64,000 nucleotides of DNA from Rhodotorula mucilaginosa. Its lineage: Eukaryota; Basidiomycota; Microbotryomycetes; Sporidiobolales; Sporidiobolaceae. Where the stretch lies: contig CP137870.1 in the NCBI GenBank assembly GCA_034406715.1, positions 1,299,338-1,363,337 on the forward strand, written 5' to 3'. Made by a program: the position numbers and the translations under genes. Shown here one piece after another: positions 10,603 to 21,418 of this stretch. The notes under the pieces were generated by a model. It did no database searches. It was not told the origin of the DNA and worked only from the letters and a program-made list of their open reading frames with translations. Within the stretch, counting starts at the first letter, position 1. Every line of letters starts with the position of its first letter.

Positions 10603-13600
10603 ATGACCCCGCCAGTCTTTCCCCAGGCATCATCCTCATCTTTCCCTGCCGGCCCCTCGCACGCTCGACCCGCTCCTCCCTCTGCCCCCGCCCGTTTTTA
10701 CCCCACCCCAGCAACCTCCTTCTTTCAACCCGCACCTCCGCCTCTCCCTCCTCCCCTGACTCCCTATACTCCGCCTTTCCTCCATTCTTCTCCTTCCTCT
10801 CCATCTTTCCTCATCTCTCCTCCTCCTCTTCACCTCTCCTCCCCCTTCTCACCCTCCCCATTCTCCTCTCCTTCTCCTCTCCTCCCCTCCCCTGTGGGCT
10901 CCCCCTTCCCACACTCTCCTCCCCCTCTACAGCCTACACAGAGCCAGAACCTGAACCTGAACCAGAATTTGAACCTGAACCTGAATTTGAACCTGAACCT
11001 GAACCTGAATTTGAACCTGAATCAGAATCTGAACGCAACCCCTACACGGAATGATTATGAAAACTCGGATTCAGAATTTGATGAGCAACACAGTGGTCAA
11101 TGCTATGTAGCCCTTGAATTAGAGCAGAAAGTACATGCCCTCCGGTGCCTGCTCAGGACTAGAGCTGCAACCTCCTTGCAACAGCTTCGCTCTCTAGCTC
11201 TGCTCCATGAAGGCTGCTTGATTCCGCCACGCGCAGGCAAAGCTGCTGCTCTTTCTACATTTTCTACTCACATTTGCACAGATCTGTGTTTGTTTTTGCG
11301 TGATCATGCAGCTGCTGCAGGGTTTTCCGGGCAAATTCTTGATCAAAGCGTGCTTGATGCTTCCCTACTCGCTCTCTCTAATGCCAGACCAACTACTGTG
11401 AGCTATGTAGCTGCTGACCCTGTTGATAAGCGCAACGCAATCTGCTGGCTTGCCTCTAATCTTCACCAATTTTCCCTCCGTGAGCTGCAAGACTTCGCAG
11501 TTGCTCACGCTTTCCCTTGCTCTCCTCATGCTGTTGACCGTGATTTTCTTGCGGCTGCTTTCTCTAGTCACACTTGTACAGATATGTGTCTTCTCCCTCA
11601 AACTCTGGCACAGAAAAGTGGCGTGTTTGACCGTCCCGCTCTGTCGCCTACACTTGTGCGCGAAAAACTGGCGTCCCTTAAGGCAGCCCGCCGCGTTCCT
11701 ACACCCAATGACACACCTGCCCATAAGCGGCAGCGTCAAATGGCCCCTAGCAGAGAAGATGCACATCAGCTGCTTCCATCGTGGCCGCAGCCCTGCTCTT
11801 CCAGAACCAAAAAGGCTATCCATCGCGAGTTTGAAGAACGATTGGCTCCTGACAATTTGCTTACAGTCGAGTGTTCCTTCTGTGGTACTGCTGCCCCAAA
11901 GTCCTTGATTACCGCATACCCTACAGAGGAGCTTGACATTTCTGTACTTGAGTTGGCCGTCCGTGAACTGCGTGCTGCTTGGAAACAGCCGAAGGTGGAG
12001 GCGTTCCAAGCTGGCACTCTGAAACGAGGGTGTTATCAAGTGTGTGCTTTGTGTAAGGGCAAGATTCAAGGCCGCAATGGTGATTACCGTTTTGGTTCAC
12101 TTCCACAGCGCTCATATGCAAACGGGACTTGGATTGGGCGGGTGCCACCTCAACTACAGAATTTGACTGCTCTTGAAGAGCTCTGCATCAGTCGGGCTCG
12201 GTCTACACGGACTATGAACAAGATAAAGCCCGGTCCAGATGGACAGAGTGCCAGTCGTGGCAATATGTGCGTATTCCCTCAGGAGCCTAAGCACCTGCTC
12301 ACCACCTTGCCTCCTCGCAGCCGTGTTTTCCAGGAGGAGGTTGCGGTTGTCCTGGTTAACTCTAGTACAGCTACTGTCACTGAAGATATTCTACGTCGCT
12401 CTCCACTACTAGTGCGGCAAGGCGCAATAAAGGCGGCACTTGTGTGGTTGAAAGAGAACAACCCTCTCTACTCGGACCTCGTGATTGACAAGACTGCGCT
12501 CGCAGAGTATCCTGTTGACGGTCCTGTGCCTGTACCGGTCTCTATCGTGTTCAATGATGCTGCTTTGGAAGCAGAGGGCGCATCATATTGTCCGCCACCG
12601 ACCGGACTTGGTGATGATCCTGCTCAACAGTCTCAAATCCCCGTGCAAACTGTAGGCATGTTTGACACCGAAAGCGTGAATAGAAGCTTGAACTCCCGCA
12701 AGATGTCAGCTCTCACAGCCATATTGAAGGATAATGCACCTTTTGTGCGCTACCCTTCTGGGTCTTCGCCTTTGAGCACGCGCGACAATCCCAAGGTTTG
12801 GGGCTATATGTGGCCTACACTGTTTCCTTATGGCGTAGGGGCTTTTGAAGATCCTGTCCGCCTTAATAAAGCCGAAGGTTTTCTCAAGCTTGACACCAAG
12901 ACGCATGTGAAGCACCTTTTGACCCTGAAGGATAATCGGTTTCAAGTTCACAAAGCGTTTCCGTTTGCCATGTACAACCTTGCGATGCGTAAGATTGCAG
13001 CAACCTCATCCTATCTTAGTGTCAATCGGAAATGGTTTCCCGATGTTTCTCAATGCCTTAAGGAGGTGACTGCAGAGACTGCCGCTTCCTTTGCAAGAAG
13101 GCTGCAAGAAGATCCTCAAGCGAAGCCCGAGACTCCTGCCGAGGAGGCTGCAATGAAGATCCTGAGGTATGTTGACTATGTGTCCAATGCAGTTGTTGGA
13201 TCAAAGGCAAACCTGAATGAGATGCGTGAAGAGCTCCGTGCTCTGACTCGTGCTCGTGGCATGTCTTTGCTTTTCATCACCATCAACCCCGCAGACACTT
13301 GCAACCCGGTCGCCCAGATCTTCGCTGGCCACGACGCAAGTCTTGATCATTACCTCTCTGACCCCTCAAAAGGTCAACAGCTTTCAGCGAATGTGCAACC
13401 TTGCTGAGAACCCAGTCGCTGGTGCTCAGTTTTTTGATCACACAGTGCGTGGCTTTTTAGATATTATCCTAGGGACTGCTCGAGAAGACAAACTTGGCAT
13501 CTTTGGTGAGGTGTCTGCCTACTATGGATGTGTGGAAACACAAGGGAGGGGTTCCTTGCATCTTCATCTTCAAGTCTGGCTCAAGGATTCCCTTTCCCCT

Positions 13601-16600
13601 CTCGAGTTACGCAAAAAGGCAGAAAGCGATCTGAGGTGGCGCTCACAGTTGTTTTCTTGGATGGAAGACTGTGTGAAGCATGATTTCCCTGAGGGCTCCG
13701 ATCCTCTGGCAAAGCCCCTCGTCTCTGCTGTTCACCGTACGCCGGTTCCTGTTGAAGGCGGAGATTACAACAGGAGGATGAGAGATGATCTCACCCATGT
13801 TCTCAATGCAGTGGGCCAAGTACATACACACTCTCACACTTGCTACAAACACCTTGCACGTGTTGCTCTAGCTGCCAAAGATGCTGACAAGGATTGTCGC
13901 TTTAATTTGCCTGCTCCTGTAGTGGAAGAAACTCACCTTGTGGATGAGGATGGCCGCATAGCCTTGAAGCGGACTAACGGTAGTATGAACGGCTACAATG
14001 CTCTCGTGACTTCCCTCCTGCGCTGCAACACAGACGTGAAATTCATTCAAAGTGGCACAGCCGGAATGGCCATGATCATCTACATTACCAACTATATCAC
14101 CAAGTTGACTATGGAATCTTCAGTGATGTATACTGCTTTATCCACCGCTTTGAAGTCGCTGGCCAAACTCGTGTCTGAGCGAGCTCAAGGCGGCCTGTCC
14201 ATGGATGACGAGACAATCGCTCGCACCGCCCTCATGAAGGCATGTAATGCAATGATCGGAAAGCGTGAGCTCTCAGGACAGCAAGTTTGTTCTTGGTTCC
14301 TAGGGATCCCGAACCACTACACGTCAGAGACCTTTACAAAAGTGTACCTTGCGAGTTTGATGCGCGTGTTTGCTCGAGATGTGTTCTTTCCCACTGAGGA
14401 AGCAGACAATGCTTCCGCTACAGACATGGCATCCGATGACCAGACTAGCAACAGCGAGAGCGAGGATGAGGATCAGGACGATGATGAGGACGATGACGAC
14501 CTGCTTGTCCTGCGGGTGGGTGAAAATCCAGCCATGGATGTAGAGGCCCAAAAAGTCCACTCTCTTGTTGATGATTACCGGAATCGTGCACAGGCCTTGG
14601 CGGATCTCTCTCTGTGGAGCTTCGTTTCTGATTACGAGAAAGTCCCTTTGCGGCAGCTCCGGCAGAGAGACATTGGTCATCCGTTTCTGCCTGCACATGG
14701 TCAGTCCGCAACTCATGCTATGCGCAAGAGGTCTACACCTGTCATACCTGTGCTCCTTGGTCCGGCAATTCCAAAACGTCTTGACCAGCCGCAGCAAACT
14801 GTTGAGTACTGTGCCTTCATGCTCATGCTTTTCTCTCCCTGGCGCTCCCCGCCTCCAGCCATGCATGACTGGCAGACTATATATCAAGATTTCACTCTCA
14901 CTGCCCCAGCTGCTGCAATGGAGGTGATCAATCATTGCCAAGAACTCTACCAGTGCGAAGATGCTTGCGATGATTACTCTGCTCAACGCCGTCAGAGACT
15001 GTCAGAACTTCGCTCGGGTGGTGACTCCTCTAGTCTTGACAATGACCATGCAGGTCTTGATTTGTGGTCTGTCCTTGAGGCAGATGAAGGACCCGGTCTT
15101 GCTCACCCTGACGAGGGTGGAACTACTTTGAATGCGCTCATGGCTGCCCACGGGGCACAAGCAGCGGAAGAAGCGCAATACTACACAGCACCTCTTGAAA
15201 CTTCGGCGGTACCTTTGCCAAGTCAGGGAGCATTTGAAGCAGAGGAGTCAGACATTTTGCGTGCAAACGGTTTGAAAAAGGCGTGGGAGGCGAAACGCAA
15301 GGCCGTGCTTGCTGACCGAGTGCTCTCCGTCGAACAGGCCGCCAAGAGACAACGCGAGAATGTTGAAGCCGTGGTCAAAGACCCGTCTGTATCTACAGTG
15401 GAAAGGGAAGCAGCCTCTGCCTTGATCCGGCTTGCAGCTGAAAAAGACGAGCATGGTCTCCTGCACTATCAAAGCTTGGCTCTTTCCTTGCTCGAGAAAT
15501 ATACTTTGAACCAGAAACAGACTCTAGCTTTCCTGCTAATTGCTGACCATGCAGGAAAAAGGGCACTTGGTCTTCCTGTTGGGCAAATGCGCTTCCTTCT
15601 TGCAGGACCAGGAGGGACAGGGAAGTCCCGGATTTTTGCCGCTCTGACCGAATTTTACCGCGAAGTACTGTATGAGGGGGCGCTTGCAGTTACAGCACCC
15701 ACGGGTGTTGCTGCAGTGAATGTCGGAGGCTCGACCATCCATTCCGAAGCGAGTCTGATGGCAAACCCGAAAACTTTCAGCAAACCAGGAAGTACTGGAA
15801 CTCGTGCTCTACAGGAGCGATGGAACGGTCGTCACGCTTTTTTGATCGATGAGATTTCCTTCTTGGATTGCCTCACTTTGGGCAAACTCACTCAAAATCT
15901 CAAGCTTGCCAACGCGTCGACCGCGAGCGATGACCTGCCTTTTGGTGGCTATGACACTATTTTGGCCGGTGACATGGCTCAACTTCCTCCTCCTGGCTCT
16001 GTACCATTGTATGCCGCTGAAATGACTGTCCACCTTGACTCCCTCAACCCGCAGCAGCGTACAACAAACACTCGAGTTGCCGGTTTTTCTGCGTGGCGCC
16101 AGGTCACCTCTTGTGTTGTCCTGGACGAAGTTCGGCGTCAGCCCGATGCTGAGTTCCGTGCACTCTTGGGTCGTGCTCGGTTTGGAAGCTGCAAAGATGA
16201 CGATATGAGCATCCTCGAGTCTCGTCTTTTGAAGAACCTTCCCGATGCCGAGCGCCAGTCCCTGATCAACGTCGCAAATTGGGTGCCTTCGGACACATAT
16301 GAGCATACTGGGTGCCCGCTCATTACCGCTACAAATGCTCTCCGTGACAAGCATAATGTGCGCTGCGCAAAAGCCTTTGCTGCTGCAACAGGTCAAGAAT
16401 ACCACGAATACTACGCTGCTGATTCCGTGGGAAAAGGTGATGAGCGCCGGCTGCTTACTGGACGTGCTTTACAGCTTACCCTCGACACGCCTGCAAAGAA
16501 GGCAAATGATATGATGGGCCGATTGCCTCTAATCCCGGGCATGCCTTGCTTCTTGGTGAAAAACATCGCCACCGAGCTTGGCCTCAGCAACAATTGTGAC

Positions 16601-17089
16601 GCTACGTTTGTGCGCGCAACATATACTACCCGCAATGGACAGAGGCAGGCAGTGAGCTGCATTCTCCATGTCCCCTCCTACTCCGGCTCCGATGAAGAGA
16701 ACCCACACAAAGTTGAAATTGGTTGCTACGACGAGTCTCTGATGGTAGAATCCCCGACACATGGCCGGCTCAGATGGAAGCGGCGTCAGTTGCCTGTCAT
16801 ACCGGCTTTTGCTTTCACAGCCCACAATGCGCAAGGGCGTACACTGGATCGGGCGTGCCTTGATCTTGCAAGTTGTCCGTCTACAATGAGTGCGTATGTC
16901 ATGCTGTCTCGGCTGCGCACACTTGAGGGGCTCTCTGTGCTCCGTCCTTTTGACACTTCAAAATCTGGTTACTTGTGTCGCCATATCTCTCAATCGATCA
17001 GAGAGGAACTGCAGCGCGAGGAAAGACTTGCAGATGAAACAGAGGAACTGGCTCGAGAGAGCCTTGCCTGGTACTTTGACAGACTTTGA
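10603..17089 (+). CDS. Helitron Rep/PIF1-type helicase (one +1 frameshift)
   Basis: Nicks and unwinds DNA for rolling-circle transposition. Frame 1 (10603 to about 13390) has a Pro/Ser-rich start, a Leu/Asn-Glu/Pro repeat, a duplicated Cys/His module, a zinc-binding region (CSFCG, CALCKGK) with QRSYANGTWIGRVPPQLQ typical of Helitron N-terminal domains, then LLFITINPADTCNP. Frame 2 (about 13391-17089) continues with NPVAGAQFF, YYGCVETQGRG, the HUH motif HLHLQVW (13559), the candidate catalytic Tyr in TNYITKL (about 14093), an acidic linker (14455-14510), Walker A GPGGTGKS (about 15606), Walker B FLIDEIS (about 15840), GDMAQLPPPG and AYVMLSRLRT (about 16890). The joint needs a +1 shift near the codons CAG CTT TCA; no intron fits. 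About 2,160 residues. It is either freshly inactivated, a sequencing error, or a recoding site. Confidence 0.88.
10941..11034 (+). repeat. Hexanucleotide microsatellite in Helitron ORF
   Basis: About 15 imperfect units of GAACCT with GAATTT and GAATCA variants. In the coding frame it gives an (NL)n run with Gln (QNLNLNQN type); the +1 frame gives Glu-Pro repeats. All units are multiples of three, so length changes stay in frame. Confidence 0.9.
11101..11700 (+). repeat. Tandem duplicated ~100-residue Cys/His module in the Helitron protein
   Basis: Two adjacent copies of about 300 bp, diverged at DNA level but clear in protein. Copy 1: YVALELEQKVHALRCLL, SLQQLRSLALLHEG, FSTHICTDLCLFL. Copy 2: YVAADPVDKRNAICWLAS, SLRELQDFAVAHAF, FSSHTCTDMCLLP. 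The shared pattern is a helical SLxxLxxxAxxH segment followed by HxCTDxCL. The helical part resembles a SAP-like fold in spacing; the HxCTDxC part could bind a metal. Both ideas are inference. Confidence 0.75.
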
Positions 17090-17248
17090 GGGCAGGTACT
17101 GAGCCTTCCTTGATGGTGCGGTACCTGTCTTGCCTATACATAGGCTCCCTCTGCGCTCCGCAACGGTAAATATTCCTTGCCGTGGCTGGTGGGCCATTTC
17201 TGTGTGGGCAGGGTCTAGACCCTACCCACAACCTGGACCTTCTCAAGG

Positions 17249-17580
17249 GGAGGAGGACCACAGCTCCTTTCTCAAACCCTCTATGGTCCATTGAAGACAA
17301 GGATCATGAACACCGAACCTTTACTGCTGGTGCCAGACCACCAGTGTGTGGCTCCTATGCTTGTACATGAAGAACCAAAAAGCGAGCTGTCAAAGGTGAG
17401 ACTGGGGAATTGAAGGCCGGACGTGTTGATGTTCACCCCCACAGCTCCCCTCCCTAGCCCTCTATGGTCCATTGAAGACCAGGGTCATGAAGAACATACC
17501 TTTACTGCGGGTGCAAAGGCACCGAGAGGTAGCTCCTATGCTTGTACACAAATATTGAAAGGCCGTCTGTCAAAAGTCAA
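17249..17580 (+). repeat. Imperfect direct repeat, two ~150-bp units, offset 181 bp
   Basis: Unit 1 about 17249-17399, unit 2 about 17431-17580. Best matched blocks: C(A)CAGCTCC, then CCCTCTATGGTCCATTGAAG at 17277 and 17458, then CTCCTATGCTTGTACA. They lie between the helicase stop and the element's 3' hairpin. No coding frame is conserved between the units. Confidence 0.8.
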
Positions 17581-18073
17581 GGTGGACGTGATTTTCAGAT
17601 TTTGACCGCCGGGCTTCGCACTGCATCAAGTGTACGGCATAGTACCGATGTAGAGATCGGAGCTACAGTGTTGAGACATTCAGGCTGCAATCAGGAAGCG
17701 AGGAAATTGCGGTAGTGAGCCGTTCTGACGGGAGTAGGATGATGACCACGTCCTACTACGGTTCCTTTCGCTTAACAGCCATCTAAAATTGAGTACAGCC
17801 CTACTCCGCCACTGCAGATCAAGATATGTGATCAGGGAAGCTTTACTACATGCGCTATGGGTGTGTAGGGACTCAAGAGAAAGCGAGTTGGCAATATGCT
17901 CTAAGCCCCCCCTGCGTGACTCACACCTTGGGTCGCACCCAAGCCTCAGGTGTCGCGCGACCGAGGTCCGCAATTTGTAGCATCTGTAATGCCCACTTAG
18001 TAATCTCCTTTGTTTATATCTTGAGAAGGCTATCAATGCGCTGCTCTTGACACAGCTGGATATAGCTATAGAG

Positions 18074-18106
18074 ACACTCTTTGGCTTCGAAGAGTGTGTT
18101 CTCTAG
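18074..18106 (+). other. Candidate Helitron 3' terminus (hairpin + CTAG)
   Basis: ACACTCTT (18074-18081) pairs perfectly with AAGAGTGT (18090-18097) across an eight-base loop. Five bases later comes CTAG (18103-18106). A short hairpin just before CTRR is the standard right end of Helitrons, and the orientation fits the plus-strand Rep/helicase. The following host base is G, not the usual T. Confidence 0.6.
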
Positions 18107-18279
18107 GCCAGGTTGCTGCTACCTGCACAGGGCTGAGAGTGAGATTTGATTGGCTGCGGATAGAGGCGCTCCGGCCGTACCCGAAACTGCCGACCCGTTC
18201 CGGATAGTCCGCGGACCCGTCGCCCCAACGGCGCTCTCCCTCCTCTCCAAACTCGGGAAAGGCACCTGCTCAGATAGCT

Positions 18280-19829
18280 ATGGCTGTACCTGCCCCTGAA
18301 GACTCGCCTACGGCTCGCGCGACTCGGTCTCGCTCAGCTGCGAGCCACAGTGCCGGTGCTGCTGCCGCAGCCGCCCGCACTCAGGATCTGGGCCGCTCCC
18401 CGCCGCCACCTCTCAACTTGCAACCCGGCCTTACAAACCCGCAATCCAGCCTTACAAACTCGACTGCAGCCGCAGCTCCGGCCGCCGCTGCCTCGACCCC
18501 GCCAACCGGCGACCCGACGGTCTTGGTCGAGAAGAACCAGCACCTCGTCGCGAGCTTGCTCCAGCAAGGGCCGCGGTTCTCGGATCAGCAGGTCAGGGAA
18601 AATTACATGGAGCGCGAGGAGTATATCCTGGGTGGTGGCGCAGGAAAGCGACTTGACAGCTTCAAGTGGACCGCGGACACCCGTCGGGCGGATTTTGTGT
18701 TGGTGGAAATGGACGGCGACGACATGTAATTACACCTTTTTCTTTTTTGTTCTGCTCCATACTGTGGGACTGAACTTGACTGTTTCATTACCAGCTCTCC
18801 CGCTATCTTCTGCGCAACTGGACGGCTCATCTACCCGAACATGGTCGAAAACATGACCTATGGAACCCTCATCGACGACGTGATTGAGGAGGAGATCAAG
18901 GTCAAGAAGGATATTGTCAAGGTCAAGCTCGACCGCGGGCAGATCACGCTCACCTACACCGACGAGTTTGGTGACTCACGATCGTGGATGGGGTGTGTCA
19001 CTTTTCCTGTGTTGTCATGTTCTACACCAATCTCCCCAGACTGATGTTTATTCTCGATTTGTGACAGCTTCGACGACGGTCACAACCGCGGGTGGCCGGG
19101 AGCCCGCTGGAACCTCCGCTTGCAGGCTGCAGACAGCGACTCGAACGATTACATCAAGTTCCGTGAAAAGGCAGCCTCGAAGATGGCAGTGCGTGCTCCT
19201 CATCATCTTTGATGTCCCTTGCGCCCACACCAGCTGACATGTATATTTTTCTTTGCTCAGAAAGACACCATGGTCCCGTGCAATCCGCCTGGTTTTTACA
19301 ATCCAATCATGACGTCGCGAAATGTCTACCTTGACCAGACGCTTCCGCAAGACGTGCGTCAGGGTTTTGCTTCTGACTCTTACACTTCTACTGACCTCCT
19401 TTGCACATGCAGAACGGAGTCTATCGGACGAATCGACGCGACTACCGGGATTACGACGCTCGGGCTGAAACCGAAGGGTTCCAAGTCAACACGGAACCGA
19501 AGGTCGTCTACCTCGACCGCAGGAACCACCGGCAGGTGGAGATTCCGTTTGCGGTCTTGCACAAGCTTGTCAACAAGGATGACCCGCTTCAGGTGGCAGT
19601 TTACTTTTCGATGCGGGTGCGTAGTGTTTGTCGTTGTTCGTTTTCCTCTCCATCCTGCTGATCACGGGCTCGACAGGCTCGCGGGAGCTCCCGTGTGAAC
19701 CCAAAGAAGGCTTACCTCCGCTATGAGGTAGAGACAATTGTGCTCCTGGGCCATTGCCCTGCCCCCGCCGCCATCGACTCCGGTGTCACGATCTCGCCGA
19801 CGAAGTCAAAGAAGGTCAAGCTCTGGTGA
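18280..19829 (+). CDS. Hypothetical protein, six exons, function unknown
   Basis: Exons 18280-18725, 18795-18992, 19068-19188, 19261-19353, 19413-19616 and 19677-19829 join cleanly to 404 residues; every intron is 65-80 nt with GT-AG ends, so the gene looks intact. The first ~100 residues are Ala/Ser/Pro-rich. The rest is a compact domain with SPAIFCATGRLIYPNMVENM, DKDTM-like turns, FDDGHNRGWPGARWNLRL, VPCNPPGFYNPIMTSRNVYL and VNPKKAYLRYEVETIVLLG. No signal peptide or membrane span. I do not recognise the family. It lies just outside the Helitron's right end and left of a decayed WSRK copy, so it could be a host gene, a passenger, or part of the island. Confidence 0.8.
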
Positions 19830-20080
19830 CCGTGACCTTTCCCTCCTGTCTGTATTAGTTACTCGCTGCTGTACTACTAGCTCAACCTAGTGTCCTAGCT
19901 GCAACTCAACTTGCAAATGAATCTTCTCTAGACGCTACCACTGGAAATGCTTTCTTGACTGCGAAAGTTTCGGGTTTGCCGCTTGTCGGCCTTGTCCCGC
20001 TCATTTTGCAAGTGAACAAAGTGGTCAGTCTTTTTCCAGGTACCCGGTCTGACGTACTGCTGATCTAACCTTTGTTCTAG

Positions 20081-21027
20081 CCTCATGTGGCTGCCGCTCT
20101 CTGATGGCCCCTCAATTGGGCTCTTTTTGAGCATCCGAAGGATCCACACACCCTCAAGGCTGAGCAACTGCTTCAAGGACTTGAGGAACCATGCTGCACA
20201 AGTTTGAGAACAGCGAACAAGTGCTTGCTACCAAGGTGGGCAGAGTTATTGTCTCCGGGAGATCTAGAAGCTGATGCACATATGTGTTTGGCAGGATGTC
20301 CTTTTTGAGAAGCTGTGCAACGACCTGCACAGTGCAAGTCCCCCTTGCCGAAATGGAAAGTTATAACGCTCCCGGATCTGCTTTTCCGCGTAAATTCTAT
20401 GTCGGGCAACTGCTTCCCTTCCTACAGAACCATATGCCAATCAGCGCGGGTGTTGACCAAACACAGGTCAATGTGGCAAAACTGAGGATCCAGGTGTCCC
20501 AAGAGGACCTTGATTACTTCAAGCACCAATATATTTCAGTCAGAGTTCTATACTTGTGTGTAGAAATGACCTATGCTCGTGTGCTGCATGTCGTCCTCAA
20601 AGCAACCACCTTCGCGTTACGATTTGTAAGGGGAAGTATGCCCTGTTTGAGACTTCAGGTAATTTCAGCTTGCTATGGGCTGACAACAGCTTCCCTTCTG
20701 ATATCCTTCTCATTGCAGCAGTCCCAAGATATGCAGCTCTGCTGCAAGGAATGCTTAAAGGTGGTGGTGCGTTGTCTTCCCTCACTCTCTCTTCAAGTCC
20801 AGGAGAGGAGAAACTGACTCCATTTCGCTGCTAGACGCGCGGCTTGAAGGAATGGGAACGCCTTCAGGTGCAACTCGCATTGAGTGCTTGAGCAGTCTCA
20901 ACTCAGTGCTAAGCTTCCACCTCTACAGGGTGAATATCCTCTGCACAGCAAAAGCTGCAGCCTGGCGCATGCCGCGCATCCCCCCTGGTCGCGCAAGAGC
21001 ACTCTCTATGGACGCAGGCAGTGCTAG
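20081..21027 (+). pseudogene. WSRK-family copy C, degraded 3' half (exons 2-5)
   Basis: Exon 1 is absent, but exons 2-5 are traceable with the same splice positions as copies A and D. Exon 2 (20081-20235): AAL-stop-WPLNWALFEHP and EQLLQGLEEP, with an in-frame TGA and a later frameshift before HKFENSEQVLATK. Exon 3 starts at 20295 with DVLFEKL (copy A: DVFRLML), then shifts frame to FYVGQLLPFLQNHMPI and LRIQVSQEDLDYF (copy A: LDFGITEEDRDDL). Exon 4 (20835-20867): TRGLKEWERL (copy A: ERGLAEWHRL). Exon 5 (20929-21027): HAAHPPWSRKSTLYG then stop (copy A: PAHPSWSRKKAVYA). With several stops and shifts it is not translatable. Confidence 0.7.
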
Positions 21028-21418
21028 CACAACAGTGTTCCGGTCCCTCCTCCTCCGGGTGCACATTCTACACCACACTGTTTGTCGTGGCTGTTCTTTC
21101 AGCTGCCGTCGAATCGTAATCCGGAGCGTAGTCCGTGGTGAAATGCTTTGGCCTTCTCAAATCGCATCTTTGGTGCGTCGCACTGTTACCCAAGGCGAGG
21201 TGCAGAGTAAGATACACTCGTGTGCGTATGCGAAAGCCTCCGGAGGAGAGCGATAGCAAAAGGACGAGGAGCGAGCGCGCGCTCGAGCCCCTCCAGTCAC
21301 GCCATTTCGGCGTCCGGCTGAGGCTGCTCCTCGGACGTCCCGAACATGACGATAGGCTGTTCGCATCTGGCTCTCACGTTTGTCTTTTGGTTTCCTCGTT
21401 ATCACCAAGACAACAAAT
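21028..21418. other. Intergenic between family copies C and D
   Basis: 391 bases upstream of the best-preserved family copy, so it should contain that gene's promoter. Nothing recognisable beyond short Arg-rich frames. Confidence 0.4.

Larger units (their letters stand above)
10603..18106 (+). mobile_element. Helitron (rolling-circle transposon)
   Basis: Autonomous-type Helitron: a Rep/helicase polyprotein (10603-17089), about 1 kb of 3' non-coding DNA with an imperfect tandem repeat, then a terminal hairpin and CTAG at 18074-18106. The right end is given by that hairpin. The left end is not determined, so the start given is the first in-frame ATG of the protein. Base composition is AT-richer than the host genes. 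The element sits among copies of the WSRK family. The base after CTAG is G rather than the usual T, so the exact right boundary needs an empty-site comparison. Confidence 0.75.

Noticed and set aside
9922-19960. 14-bp match GCTTTCTTGACTGC at 9922 and about 19947 as possible insertion footprints
   Set aside because: Several 14-mer matches are expected by chance in 64 kb, and neither lies at a credible Helitron end.
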